From assembly GCA_017165825.1 (NCBI GenBank), contig CM029366.1, positions 33,337,586-33,401,585 of the forward strand: a stretch of 64,000 bases of DNA, in the 5' to 3' direction. Below are positions 46,433 to 57,832 of this stretch, in pieces. The stretch is from Hepsetus odoe (lineage: Eukaryota > Chordata > Actinopteri > Characiformes > Hepsetidae). Position numbers and translations under genes: made by a program. Below the pieces are notes generated by a model. That model saw nothing but the letters and a program-made list of their open reading frames with translations. It searched no databases and was not told the DNA's origin. The stretch's first letter is position 1; each line of letters begins with the position of its first letter.

Positions 46433-47795
46433 TATGATTTATTGTTATAACGGACTGATTTTCGGTCGAGAGGAAGAGAATCAGAGAACCGTAGGTGTGA
46501 AAGTGTTTTAGGTTTGATTACTGTAGTCGACATGCAGCCTGATGGCGTTGCTCATCGTAGTACTCGTGTGTGGCGTTACTATGGCAACCAACATAGATAT
46601 GCAAGCCAATACAAGTACAGCGTGACTGTACAGATCATACTCGTCCCCTTGAAGTCTGAGCACTGGAGTCTAGCAGCAGAAATAAGAAACAGATCCGCAG
46701 CGTGAACACGGCCTCAGTCGATCAGGTGGATCAGGTGTGCGATCAGAACATGTTCACGGAGGCTTCCAGGACCACACGTTTCTAATGGCTGTGTCCTTTT
46801 CTTCATGAAACAATATGCTGTATACCCAGAGGAACGGCTTCACACAGGCGTGTTCTCAGTGCCGTATTTTTTTCCTTCACCTGAAATAACAACTAGAACT
46901 CGCAGGTTTTTCCTTTCATAGCTGCTTTAGGCCCTGAAAGCACCTGATCACCCTTTTTTCACTCTTATTGCAGCTGAAGTGCCTCTAATGGCAGTGTGCA
47001 CCAATTAAGATCTGATTGGTGCGGTTGTGTATTTTCAGAATCCTAAGAAATGTTATTTTTCAAACCCCTGAGTTGTTCCTGTTCCTTTATTTTCGGCTGA
47101 TTCTGTCAAGCTGGCTGAGCCGTAACGAGCCCACAGAGCGATGGACACATTAGACCCGGCCAATCAGGGCCGGATGACCTCTCGCCCTCCCCCTCCCTCG
47201 CACACATCAGCGTCTGGCAGCGCAGAGCGCATTGTGCTGAGCTTTGGCTTCGAGAACAGCTGATAGGCTTAACGCTCCACCCGTCCCTCTCGCTTTTCCG
47301 GCCGGTCGCTCACGGCCAGTGAATTGTGTATTAGTGCGCAGGAGCGATTGTCAACACTGCTTTTCTGTCTGCTGAAGCTGAGGGGTCAGCGTTTTTTGTC
47401 CTCCAGCTACCCCTTAAATCCAATATTGCCCCCCAGCCCCGCAGGCCACGGTGTGAAGATCCGTGCAGCATTACAGTGGAGCAGTAATTGACTCCCTCTA
47501 ATGCTGTTCTGCCACAGCGGCGTGTTCGGGAAATTACATCCGCGAGTGCAAACGCAATAAGTTGTGTATTAAAGGTGTGGCCCAAACACACAGGACATCT
47601 TTAACTGCATAAATCTCTTTGTCCTTTTTATTTATTTCTGAGGTTTGTAAACAAGTTTACGTTTTAAACGGCAAAAAAAATGACAGATCTGGGATCTGTG
47701 GTCGAGAACCCAATTCTGCTGGGGGTTGAAAACAATGTAAACAATGTTTAATTACTTTAATTGAATACGCCACGAATTAAGTATTTAATTAATGA

Positions 47796-48050
47796 AGTGG
47801 GGCAGCGGTGTTCTAGTGGTGAGGGAGTCGCCCCGGATCGGAAGATTGTGGGCTCGATTCCCTCACCAGTAGGTTGCCCTTAAATACCCTTGAGCAAGGT
47901 ACCGTGCCCGCCACTGCTCCCTGGGCGCTTTCAATAGCTGTCCCCTGCTGCACGTGTGTGTGAGTGAAACACACACAGGTTGAATTTCGTTGTGTTGTGC
48001 TGTGCCACGTTTCACAATGACAAGGGTAGTCACTTTCACTTTAAGTGCTT
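47796..48050 (+). mobile_element. tRNA-derived SINE (V-SINE/HAmo-like), full length
   Basis: GGGGCAGCGGTGTTCTAGTG head, GGGCTCGATTCCC B box, CCGCCACTGCTCCCTGGGCG centre and the GGGTAGTCACTTTCACTTTA tail. Confidence 0.85.
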
Positions 48051-48284
48051 TAATGCCTATTTAATAAAATATTTCTTTGGGTGCGTTTTGTCTCGTGAGA
48101 TGTTTTGCACTTTTAAAATATAGAAGCAAATACTGTTCTCTACATATAAAAATATCAGCCGGAGTTCCACCTTCTCCCACACAGTGGGGTTCTAAACTTG
48201 GAGAAAAATCATTCTGTTCGGCTGTATTAAAATGTAACGTTTATCCCTGATTCTCCGGTTCCTTCATCCGATGCGAGTGCAGGA

Positions 48285-48460
48285 GCAGAAAGTGAAAGTG
48301 TCATTGTGAAACACAGCACACGGTGAACCACAGTGCATCCTCTTAATTTATCACACACACACCGACCAGCAGACATACCCAGCACCCGGGGTTCAGTAAT
48401 GGGGACGGTACCTTGCTCAGGGGTACCTACTGGCCTAAACATTAGACCATCGCTGCCCTT
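48285..48460 (-). mobile_element. SINE (V-SINE/HAmo-like), head partly deleted
   Basis: GAAAGTGAAAGTGTCATTGT tail, CAGCACCCGGGGTTCAGTAA centre, and TTAGACCATCGCTGCCCTTG head. Confidence 0.75.
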
Positions 48461-48838
48461 GGACAAAAATCAAACGGCGACTCAAAGGCCAAGAATATTT
48501 TAGCGCATGTTTGTTCACAAAGAAAGCTGAATATGGACTCAGGGAAGTGGACTGGGAAGCAAAGCCCTGTTTGATTGGTGGAGAAGAAGGGGTTCGGGTA
48601 GATGAAGAAAGAGAAAAGGCGAAGCCCAGCGCTCTTTGGTGGCCAGGCCCTGTATGAGAAGAGAAAAAGGGAAAGAAACATCATTTCTTTGACATTTGGC
48701 TCCCCTCTGAGCTGTGGAGTGCTGATTTCAAGCTCTTGGTGGCCCTCCAGTGAGTCTCCACAGTAGCCTCCAGCCATGAGGATGAGGTGGCACCACAACA
48801 AAGGAGCTCAAATAAGAAAAATGAGGCCAAGGAGGGGG

Positions 48839-48917
48839 TTCAGCACCCCGTACAGCACATGGGAGCCTCGGGACGGCTCAGATAGATCTTCTGGAAGGTG
48901 CTGTACAGGGTGCTGAA
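48839..48917. repeat. Hairpin: 20-bp near-perfect inverted repeat with 39-nt loop
   Basis: TTCAGCACCCCGTACAGCAC at 48839-48858 pairs with GTGCTGTACAGGGTGCTGAA at 48898-48917 with one mismatch, which is a G-U pair in RNA. Weaker complementarity extends outwards into the G-rich and C-rich flanks. It lies about 125 bp before exon 9. Confidence 0.85.
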
Positions 48918-49042
48918 TTCCCTGGGCTCCTCTGCCTGTTGGTTTTTAAGACCAATCCCATCCTACATGATTTTTTGTCTTTTTTTTTTATTTTTTTTTT
49001 TTTAACCCCATCCTCACACTGCTGCGTGTTTGTTTAAAACAG

Positions 49043-49172
49043 GGCCGGGTGCTGATAGAGAGCGGCGCCCTCACCATCTCCTCGCTGACCCTGTCCGACG
49101 GAGGGATGTATCAGTGCGTGGCCGAGAACAAGCATGGCATTGTTTATGCCAGCGCCGAGCTGATGGTCCTGG
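49043..49172 (+). CDS. cntn3: cntn3 coding exon 9: second half of Ig4
   Basis: A long T tract upstream (48977-49003) precedes the acceptor AAAACAG. The donor is GTAAGA. Phase 0 in, phase 1 out. It encodes GRVLIESGALTISSLTLSDG, GMYQCVAENKHGIVYAS and AELMVL. The second Ig4 cysteine lies in MYQCVAENKHG, a motif shared by all contactins 3-6. Confidence 0.96.
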
Positions 49173-50787
49173 GTAAGAGACGCCACTTTTCTTTCCAGCC
49201 CCCATTTAAATTTCATTCCGTTCTCTCCTCCATGGATTCAGTCTGGCGGAAAGATGCTTATTTCTCAGTCTGTGTCCACTTAGGAAATCAACTAAGCGTA
49301 ATTTAACCGCGGGTGTCCTTTCATCAGCCGGGAGGAGAGAGTATAAGCAGTAGATTTTGGTAAATGATCTTGTTTTTTTGACAGGAATGTCAGTTATTTA
49401 ACAATAAGATTGGAAAATGATCATTTTTGCTGTACTGTTGCTTTAATTTTGAGTGAAGCACTTTAATTAAAAGCCGTTTTCTTTTATAAAAATCACATTT
49501 AAAGAATCCCAGTCACACCAGATATGGTCAACCTATGCTCTATGAGGCTCGACGACTTTCTCAACCCACTCAAACCTCATCTGACACTTCGTTAAGGTGG
49601 ACTTGACCATTGACCCGTTTCAACATCAAACATAATCCGCACTTTGGAAAAGTCTTCAACCCCGCAATTATTCCTATTTTGCTTCCTGACTTTCTTGAAT
49701 GTTTACTGTCTTGTTGAGAAACGGTTCAGCAGATCTTCCTGAAGGACAGTGTTGTTGTCTCATGTTCAGTCCAGTCTCTGTACCTGAGCAGTTTGATAGT
49801 TCTGTGTTGGTTAATCCACACAGTGATCTACGTCTGAACCTTCAAGCAGAACAAAGCGTCTAACTTAAGACATGAAGCAGTGAAGAACCAGGAGCAGATG
49901 ATTCCAGATGATCAGGGTATTCGTATACTGCTGATGCTGAATGCTGAGTGGGTGGAGCCCCTTTATCTAGAACCTTTAGACACTTTGCTACCTGGAGCAC
50001 CAAAACATTAGTTACCATTTCTTTAGACACTGTGCAGCACTAAAACATTTGTGCAGTTTCTTTCATTTATTCGACTCAGTGTGACAAAGATCCAACAGTG
50101 ACAGGTAGGATATAATATTTTTGCACCAAGGGGTAGCTTAGAAAATTCTAAAGAAATTAGACTTTTGCCCAAAACTATAGACTGAAAATACAAAACATCT
50201 TACAAAGAATGCTGTGATTTGGCCAATTTTTGGACAAAAGTCATGGAGGCATGTGATATTTAGAAAGGTGTTTATTTATTCATTCATTCTAAACCCTGTC
50301 ATTTTCATCCTGATAACCTCCCAGCTTCACCCCCGAAGCAAAATCATATCTTTATCACACGTCTCTGAGCTTCAGTCTGACAGTCTCCACCTCACGTCTC
50401 GCTTCAGACTGCAGTTTTTTTTCACCTCAGATGGTCTTGACGTTGGAACTCGACAGCCTCGTGCTATAATTGTGTTCTCCCTGGAGTTCATGCATGTAAA
50501 TGGCGACATATTGATCACGTCACCCTCCCTCAAGGCTCCCTATGTAACCAAAGTCCTCCTACGTGGCCTGCTGAGAAGATGACTGACACTAGACGGTGAG
50601 GTCACAGAGAAGACTCCTCTCGGCGCCAGACCATGGCTCCGTTGGTTAAGGTCTTAAATCTCTGAGATTTCCCTTAAAGGCAGGAGGTTCTTCTCGCTGG
50701 AGGCCGTAAGAAGGTTGACCGTGGGTTTTTTCTCGTCAAGGCTCCAATAAACGTCGTCTGGGGGCTAAACCTGTCTATTTCTCGCAG
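49173..50787 (+). other. Intron 9 (1.6 kb)
   Basis: Apart from the MITE at 49635-50185, nothing classifiable is visible. Confidence 0.85.
49635..50185. mobile_element. Tc1-derived MITE
   Basis: The left end ACTTTGGAAAAGTCTTCAAC and the right end AGACTTTTGCCCAAAACTAT are diverged inverted repeats. The interior CAGATCTTCCTGAAGGACAG to CCCCTTTATCTAGAACCTTT matches the copy at 6101. Confidence 0.75.
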
Positions 50788-50938
50788 CTTCGCCACCCAG
50801 TTTCTCTCAGAGCCCTTTGCGAAGTGTGCTGAAAGCCCGAGCCGGAACCGAGGTGACCCTGGAGTGCAGGCCACAAGCATCTCCCAGAGCCATCAGCGTG
50901 TGGAAGCGAGGGAGTGAGATTCTCCAGAAGAATGAAAG
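50788..50938 (+). CDS. cntn3: cntn3 coding exon 10: first half of Ig5
   Basis: The acceptor is TGTCTATTTCTCGCAG and the donor is GTGAAG. It encodes about 51 residues: ASPPSFSQSPLRSVLKARAG, TEVTLECRPQASPRA with the first Ig5 cysteine, then ISVWKRGSEILQKNER with the core Trp. ECRPQASPRA resembles the ECKPKASP and DCKPRASPRA forms of contactin-4 and contactin-3. It ends in phase 2 inside an Arg codon. Confidence 0.95.
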
Positions 50939-52514
50939 GTGAAGAAGACTTCATTATCTTTAATTGCAATTCACTGCACACACACACTGAGACAGGCACT
51001 GAAGAAGGTGCGGGTACACTCACTGCAGGAATATTCCAGCAGCAGTACAATGTTTGGACACACCTACACCTTTCTGATATTTTTTTTACAATAAATTAAA
51101 AGTCAAGGCCTCAATTCTGTGATGGGATGTAATTATAAAGTGAAAGAACTTCTGTTTTATTATTTGTTGGTGTATCTTCATACTCTTGCTTTTCCAGCAG
51201 TGATGAGGAAGCTGCACTTATTGTCACAGTTGGAGAAAACCCCCATCTGTCCAAAATGTCCACAATTAATTCATTCAAAAGTAAGAAAAACATGCATTAA
51301 AATAGTGTGTACTTTTGGACAAACTAGATTATATCAGTATAAAACTTTGACACATAAAGATGCAAATTTAATGGCAAAATGTTTGGGTTCTATATGAACT
51401 CCTAGAGGTCTCCTATCTTGGTTTTATCCTCAACCTGAAACAGTCTGTTAGGGCTTCTGTGTCTTTATGGCCCCACCCACCTTATAGAGCTCAGTGTGCT
51501 CTGATTGGACAGTTTGCTGCACCCAAACTCCGCCTCGAACTCCCCACATGCTGTAAATGAACACATTCACAAATAAACTCTAACAGAAAGTATCACATGT
51601 CCACAAAGATTTAGGTAAAAATGCAGATGATGATCAAAATCACCAAAACAATCACAACAGAGTCTCAATCTGAGCTAAAATCCAGCTCCAGTAAAATGCT
51701 TGTAGTTGCTCTGCTGTTTGTTTTAAATTACATAAAGCCAAAATAATACTAATCTCCATTAATAATACATCTGGGCAGCGGTGGCTTAGCGGTTAGGGCG
51801 TTAGCCGCATGATCGGAGGATCAGGGGTTCGAACCCCTTCCCAATAGGTTGCCCTGAGGTACCCTTGAGCAAAGTGCCGTCCCCGTCACTGCTCCCCGGG
51901 CGCTTTCAATAGCTGCCCACTGCTGCACGGGTTTGAGTGTGCATGGGTTAAATGCAGAGTTCCAATTTAGTTGTGGTTCACTGTCTGCTGTGCTGTGACC
52001 TCGCAATGACAAAGGTTGTCACTTTCGCTTTCATCTTCATTTCTCCCAAATAAAAAAATCTCTTAAAAGGCCTGAATTTTCAATGTCCTTTTAACCTACA
52101 TGAGGTCAAAATCGCTCCGTCTAACGACAGAAAGCATGAAAATCCTGCTTCAAAGCCACGGGGGAGGGGTAGTAGCTTCTAGGGCCGTGGGACAGTACAG
52201 GTAGAGTGCAGGGCAATCTATAGCATCGCAAGGTAAACCCCTCCCTTTGAAGAGAACTTAAAGCAACAACTTTGAAGAAAAGGAACAAAAACTTACTAGA
52301 AACGAAGCTTCAGGGATCGTTTGAATACATCAGTAACGTAACCGTTTAATGGCGAGAGAGGTGGAAAGCGGTGGCTTGTCTTGGGATCACAAGGGGAGGA
52401 AGTCAAAAAATGAGACATTTAAAACTCATTCTCAGTCAGGTGTGTTCACATGTCTAGACTGGTGCTGTTCTCAGGGACGGGCTGTCATTGGTTAATCATG
52501 GGTCTCTCCTCTAG
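50939..52514 (+). other. Intron 10 (1.6 kb)
   Basis: One SINE (51776-52040). The rest is unclassified. Confidence 0.85.
51776..52040 (+). mobile_element. tRNA-derived SINE (V-SINE/HAmo-like), full length, well preserved
   Basis: GGGCAGCGGTGGCTTAGCGG head, GGGGTTCGAACCCC B box, CGTCACTGCTCCCCGGGCGC centre and GCAATGACAAAGGTTGTCAC tail. The A-box-like and B-box-like spacing is intact. Confidence 0.85.
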
Positions 52515-52642
52515 GTTCTCTCTCTTCTCCAACGGAACGCTGAGGATTGCCAATGTGACTAAGCGAGATGGAGGCATTTACACGTGCATCGCCAAAAACC
52601 AGTTTGGCAGCGCCAGCACAGCGGGCCGGCTGTTGATTACAG
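52515..52642 (+). CDS. cntn3: cntn3 coding exon 11: second half of Ig5
   Basis: The acceptor is GTCTCTCCTCTAG and the donor is GTTAGT, a weaker donor than the others. Phase 2 in, phase 1 out. It encodes FSLFSNGTLRIANVTKRDGG, IYTCIAKNQFGSASTAG and RLLIT. The second Ig5 cysteine lies in YTCIAKNQFG. Two N-glycosylation sequons are present (NGT and NVT); NVTK is also found at this site in human contactins 3 and 4. Confidence 0.95.
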
Positions 52643-52954
52643 GTTAGTTGCGCACGTTTTTTGAAAGTTTGAAAGCGTTTTGCTGTTGCTTGAGGTCTTT
52701 TCGTTAATCTCAGGGTGCTTAACATATCCGTCGTGTATTTTAATGCCTGCACGGACTGTGCCGGCTTTTCCGTTTGAAGCGGTTGGTTTATTTTCCAGTA
52801 TGATACACACACAGAGAAAGGCTGCTTGGTGGGATGCATCAGCGTTCATGGTAAGGAATGGCCTTAATTACAGATACTTTAATGAAACAGCTTTCATCCA
52901 CACATCCACAGCTCTGAGCAACATCATCACTGTCATAACATTTAACATACAGAC

Positions 52955-53757
52955 TGATCAGCCACATTAAGTCATGCCAGGTGAAGTGAATAACATTCAT
53001 TATATTGTCTTCTGTCCGTGGGTGGAGATATTAGGTAGCAAATGAGCAGTCAGTTCTTGAAGTTTATGTTGGATGCAGGAAAAATGGACGAGTGTAAGGA
53101 TCTGAGGGACAAACTGTGATGGCGAGACGAGTTGTCAAAAAAAGTGCTCCATGGAAGGAGAAATGGTGAACCAGCAACAAGGTCAAGGCTTGCTGATGCA
53201 CAATAGGATTGAGTCCATCTGATCCTACAGAAGAGCAACTGCTGAAAAAGTTCTTCTGGTTCTGCTAAAACACAGTCAGAACATCTGAGTGATGGAAGAA
53301 GGTGAGCTGGTTCTGATAAATCCCGTTCTCTTTTCCGTCATGTGGATGGCCAGGTGTGTGTCCTTACCTGAGGAAGAAGAGATGGCACCAGGATCCACTC
53401 TGGGAAGTCGCCGGAGACATTGTGATTGCGAAGGGAAACCTTGGATCCTGCATTTATGTGGATGCTACTTTGACACTTAAACGCTGCCGAAGACAAAGTT
53501 TCTTCATGGTGATGTTTCCCCTAACACTGCAAAAACTATTCAGGAACCAACTGAGGAACAAGGAGTTCAAGATGTTCCTCCAATCTCAAGCCCAGCCAGC
53601 ATCTGTGGGATGTGCTGGACACACCAATCCCATCTATGGACTCACCTCCAGCTTTCAGAACGTAAACCATCCATGGGTGTCTGTGTCTAGGTGGGTCAGA
53701 GCTTTTTGACCGGCACATTATTAGTCAGGTGGTTTCAGTGTAATGGCTGATCGATGT
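52955..53757 (+). pseudogene. Decayed, internally deleted Tc1-like transposon
   Basis: The ends CTGATCAGCCACATTAAGTC and AATGGCTGATCG form a short terminal inverted repeat. Inside are transposase remnants in shifting frames, for example SVMWMARC and EEMAPGSTLG, KLFRNQLRNKEFK and WVRAF. At about 0.8 kb it is well short of the usual ~1.3 kb and lacks an intact DDE core. A fragment of the same family lies at 34550. Confidence 0.75.
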
Positions 53758-54635
53758 GCACATGTATCTTCTGCACATGTTGAGGTTGATGGTTCCCCTT
53801 CACTCTTCACAGCTCACTGGAGTTCATGTCTCCTGTGCACATGTTGTGCTGAAATCACATGCATCTTAATGTGCCAATCACTAACCTCTCCAACCCGTCG
53901 CGCCCTCATTTAAACACATGATAGATCTTCCATTTTCCTTCCTCATTAAGTGGGATGTGCGTTAATTTGATGTGATTGTTGGCGATGGAGTGAGCGAGTC
54001 AGCCTTTCTTCTGTTTTGTCAGCTGTTTTTTTTTTTGGGTTGTTTTCCATCAGCTTTTCGGTTATGCGCCAGAAGCCGACCCCTCTGATCTAATGTAATT
54101 TAATCATCCTGACCTTACCCTGAGAAGACGTCCACACATCACAGCGTCCCATTCATCCTGCCGTATTTAGCCCTAATAAATCCCACTTAACTTTGTCCCA
54201 AAACAGTTCCCCTCACCCTTTTCATGAGTGTACAGCAAATTAAAAACAGCGCAGAGATCACATGCGTATGAATGAATCACTGCTGGCATCTCAGCTGGCT
54301 TCCCTACCTGGCAATGAACGTCAGCCCTCCATCGAAATCCAGATGCTTCTGAGATGATTGAAACCTCCGCTTTGTCGCAGAGCGTTAGCATCAAGGATAA
54401 AACACTTCACTTCCATAATATTGTCTTTAATGCAACACCGCTCAATTCCAGAAGTGTTTAGCGTAGCTGCTGATGTAATAAATGCATTTTTCTGTCTGAT
54501 CATAGTTTTTAGTGATGTGACAGACACAGAGCCTTGGAGAACAAAAGTCAAGGTTAAATGTAGCTTTATTATCAGCCAAATGCACAGCACATATCGATGA
54601 TTCAAATGCTATTTCTCTCCGTATCCAGTGTAGAC

Positions 54636-55135
54636 ATTTACATTTACAGCATTTAGCAGACGCTCTTCTCCAGAGCGACGTACATCAGAGCTACATCTCC
54701 ACATCTGTTCTTCTTTCCTGTAACCTGCTAAAAATCAGCTGCTGATCAACTAATCCCTAGACAAGTAACAAAGGTATAAACCCTGAATCTGACTGAGGAC
54801 AAAGAATTCATTGTTCCAGATATTAGAAGCGTTAAAAGGTGTTTTTTTCTGTAAATGAAACAGAAGAAAGTGTAGAACTAGATAAGGAAGGTTAGTCCCC
54901 TCAGTGTTTCTTGAACAGGTGCATCTTGAAGACAGCAAGGATTCAGCAGTTCTGACCACAAGAGGAAGATCATTCCAACACTGAGGAGCCAGGACTGAGA
55001 AGAGTCTCGATGTGTGTCCTCTTGTCATGAAGACCACAATGGTTTCAGCAGTTCTGACCACAAGAGCAAGATCATTCCACCACCGAGGAACCGACTGAGC
55101 AGAACCGTTCATAAAACCCGTTAAACTGCAGTTCA
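54636..55135 (-). mobile_element. L2-like LINE 3' end: RT C-terminus relic plus tail
   Basis: On the reverse strand a relic with WNDLALVVRTAETI, then a second WNDLPLVVRTAESL, matches the end of L2-type RT (consensus LWNxLPxxxRxxxxL). It is followed 3' by GTCTGCTAAATGCTGTAAAT, the L2 tail at 54636-54690. The WNDL segment is duplicated within this copy (about 54925-54990 and 55035-55085). Confidence 0.65.
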
Positions 55136-55384
55136 TATGAGAACAATTGCACTTTCAATCCCTGTCCATCACCCTGCAGTATTACAGTCCCTAAAAACAG
55201 TGACGTCCCTGCCAGAGCTCCACTTTGGGGACGTCTGCATGTGTCTTGTGGAGAATCCCTCGCCTTAATGCTCAATAAAGCTGCTGAGACGAAGGACGAG
55301 ATACTCTTCACTGTTAGTAAAGCTAATTAGCTAACGTTAGCTAGCGTCCCTCTTCTTTCCAAAAATCATCGTTAAGTTTTCAGA

Positions 55385-55890
55385 AGATCTTTAACTGGAG
55401 AACTAAGTATTGATCTCTCGTTACGTTACTGTTCACACAACTGTGTCCCAACTGGACACACACTAAATAGTGTGTAATAGTGTAAAGGACACACACTCAG
55501 TAATGTAGTGTGTAAAGTGTAGAAGTGTGCAGTTTGGGATGCAGCCCATCTGCTGTGTCTGAACCAGAAGGACGTGGCGAAGATTCGACTAAAACACAAT
55601 CATTAAAACACTGAACTCATCTTTCATGAAACTTTTTGCTGCAAAGTTGTGTGAACTACTGGTGTCCATCCTTTCATTCCCTCCCGAGAGACAGAGATGC
55701 GTCCAGCACGCGTCCACCGTCACCTCTGGACTTTGTCTCTCTGTTGGGATTCTGTAGAAGTTCAGCTTCATCGGTTTGTGTGCCCAATTACACAACAACC
55801 ATCCAGCGTTTTGGAGAAACATCCCGGTGAAGATCAGTGGAGGACAGTAGAAGAAAGATCTATGTATCACTCTCCAGGAGGGCGGGGCTT
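55385..55890. repeat. Unclassified ~0.5-kb interspersed repeat, copy B (inverted)
   Basis: Reverse complement of copy A at 15850-16345, for example CTGTGTCCCAACTGGACACA here against the CAGTTTGGGACACAG stretch there. It has a ~50-bp local expansion around ACACTAAATAGTGTGTAATA. Confidence 0.8.
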
Positions 55891-56879
55891 TAGGGACATG
55901 ATGGTGAAAATGCTTCTCTCAAAGCGATGCCTACTGAGTTGTCACTCTGAGTTCGCTCAGACGAACTTGTCTGATCAAGTTTCATCTTCGTTTCGGTGTT
56001 AAGAAGTCAAGTCGGTTAAAATTTATTCACATCGCTGTCACACTGTCACATAGAGACACTACAGAGATTCAGGTCCGAACCAAGTGAGCGGGCCAGAGGG
56101 GACGGTGGCTTAAAAACTCACAAAAGGAGGACCTAACCAAGGAGTCAGAGATTGATGAGGGGACACGTCCTTGACAGAAAAACACGTTTGGTTAAAATGA
56201 CTGAGAGACATGCAATAAAAAACACGAGAGACTGTCTTTAATTGAAGATACGATTACAAATGTGACCTAAAAGAGGATAAAAAAAAAAAAGTGACCTGTT
56301 CCTCAGCTGTTCAACCGCAGCAGGTGTCCAATAGGTGGAGGTGAACTTTTTTATTTTAAGATAACCCCTAGGGTCATCTTATTTTTAGTTTCAACTTTTT
56401 AGCCTAAAACATGATAAACTCATTTCCTCTGAATGAGATGCCCTTATTTACTGGTGTGTTTTCACTGTGTTCACAATGACAAGTAGTCACTTTCACTTTC
56501 ACAGAAGAATTGACAAAGTTGTCTGATTTTTGACTGAATTCACTGATTTTTGATGTAGATGATCTATCATACACTCTCCTCTCTGTGTATATGATATATA
56601 CTCTGAAATATTATATTAAGCATATAGAATAGACTCATTGGCCACTGATTATATACATGCCACGCCCACATGAAGTGACATATACACTCATTGAGTGAAT
56701 GTATAATCCATGCGCTCATTATATAATGGTATGCTATAAACTCGGGTTATTGGTGTGGTATACGTTGCTATAACAGAGTTCCCTCCTTTTTAAATGGACC
56801 TCCAGCAAAGAAAACAAACAGGATCAGTTACACTGTTCCGTTCGGACCCGAATAAAGCCGACTCCTGCGCTGTTTTCAG

Positions 56880-57055
56880 AGCCCACCAGGATCACGCAGG
56901 GTCCCAGCAGTGTGGAGATCATAGTGGGCGAGAGCATTGTGCTGCCCTGCCAGGTGGCCTTGGATCCAGCCCTAGACGTGACCTTCTCCTGGGCCTTCAA
57001 TGGGCAGCTCATTGACTTCCACCAGGACTCGGACCACTTCGAGAGAGTCGGCGGG
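56880..57055 (+). CDS. cntn3: cntn3 coding exon 12: first half of Ig6
   Basis: The acceptor is CCTGCGCTGTTTTCAG and the donor is GTGAGC. Phase 1 in, phase 0 out. It encodes EPTRITQGPSSVEIIVGES, IVLPCQVALDPALDVTFSW, AFNGQLIDFHQD and SDHFERVGG. It carries the first Ig6 cysteine (LPCQV) and core Trp (FSWAFNG). The family continues with a D/S-x-G-DLMIRN motif in the next exon, which I do not find before base 64000. Confidence 0.96.
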
Positions 57056-57595
57056 GTGAGCAGCACAATGTTTTCTTATTTGAAATCCTCATTTGAAATG
57101 TCAGGATCCACAGTCAGGCTTTACTTCTGGAACCTAGACTGTTCAATCAACTTTGACCCAGAGAGTGTTGAATTTTTTAACCAGTTGACTTTCTGACAAT
57201 CCGAGATGAGAAATCTTCAAGTCCAAATTCTTTGTTACAAATGCTGCACTTGAATTTCTTTTGCACGTGACCTTTTCATTGTTGCAATGTTGCAAAATGC
57301 AACGACAAGCTTTTGACTTTTTGGATCGTCCTTTAGCATTAAGCTCAAGCAGGAAGGATTGTCCCGATTTTTCGGAACGAAAAAAAGACTTTTACAGAGG
57401 TCGCCATGTGTGTCAGTCATTTTCCCTCGATTTGTGAAGTCCTTGAAATTTGTCGAATGAATTTGTTGCATAAATGCTCTGCTTTTTATGCCCCAACTGA
57501 TTAAAAATGTCAAAAGTTAAATAAATACAGTATTATTTGTTCTTTTCTTACTTCTCTCTTGTTAAAATACTTGACAACAACCTTGAGTTTGCTAA

Positions 57596-57832
57596 AAGCA
57601 GCGGTGGCCTAGTGGTTAGGCAGTCGGCCCCAGGATTGGGATTCGATTCCCATACAAGTAGGTTGCCCTTGAGCAGGGTAGCGTCCCCATCACTGCTCCC
57701 CAGGTGCATTACACAGCTGCCCCCTGCTGCACGTTTGTGTATGGGTGAATGCAGAGGCTGCAGTTCGTTGGGGTTCACTGAGTGTCGTGCCGTGTTCTCC
57801 CAATGACAAGTTGTCACTTTCACTTTCACTTT
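57596..57832 (+). mobile_element. tRNA-derived SINE (V-SINE/HAmo-like), near full length
   Basis: GCAGCGGTGGCCTAGTGGTT head, GGGATTCGATTCCC B box, GTCCCCATCACTGCTCCCCA centre and GTTGTCACTTTCACTTTCAC tail. Confidence 0.85.

Larger units (their letters stand above)
45145..49042 (+). other. Intron 8 (3.9 kb)
   Basis: Contains an RTE-like piece, the long GATA/GACA array, two SINEs of opposite orientation, a hairpin and a poly-T run before exon 9. The stretches 46440-47800 and 48460-48835 show no repeat I recognise. Confidence 0.85.
52643..56879 (+). other. Intron 11 (4.2 kb)
   Basis: Holds a decayed Tc1 transposon, an L2-like LINE end and the second copy of the unclassified repeat. The stretches 53760-54630 and 55900-56870 are otherwise without recognisable features except a SINE tail scrap at 56460-56503. 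Confidence 0.85.

Noticed and set aside
46039..46533. Reverse-strand open frame of 164 residues with YPSI/PLSI repeats
   Set aside because: It is a product of the GATA/GACA array. The repeat explains the absence of stops.
51776..51860. tRNA gene (A-box and B-box-like sequence with GGTTCGAACCCC)
   Set aside because: The head continues into the conserved SINE body and tail. No foldable cloverleaf with matching acceptor arms was evident.
53289..53709. Possible functional gene from + strand frames
   Set aside because: The residues match Tc1 transposase pieces in shifting frames between short terminal inverted repeats, so this is a dead transposon.
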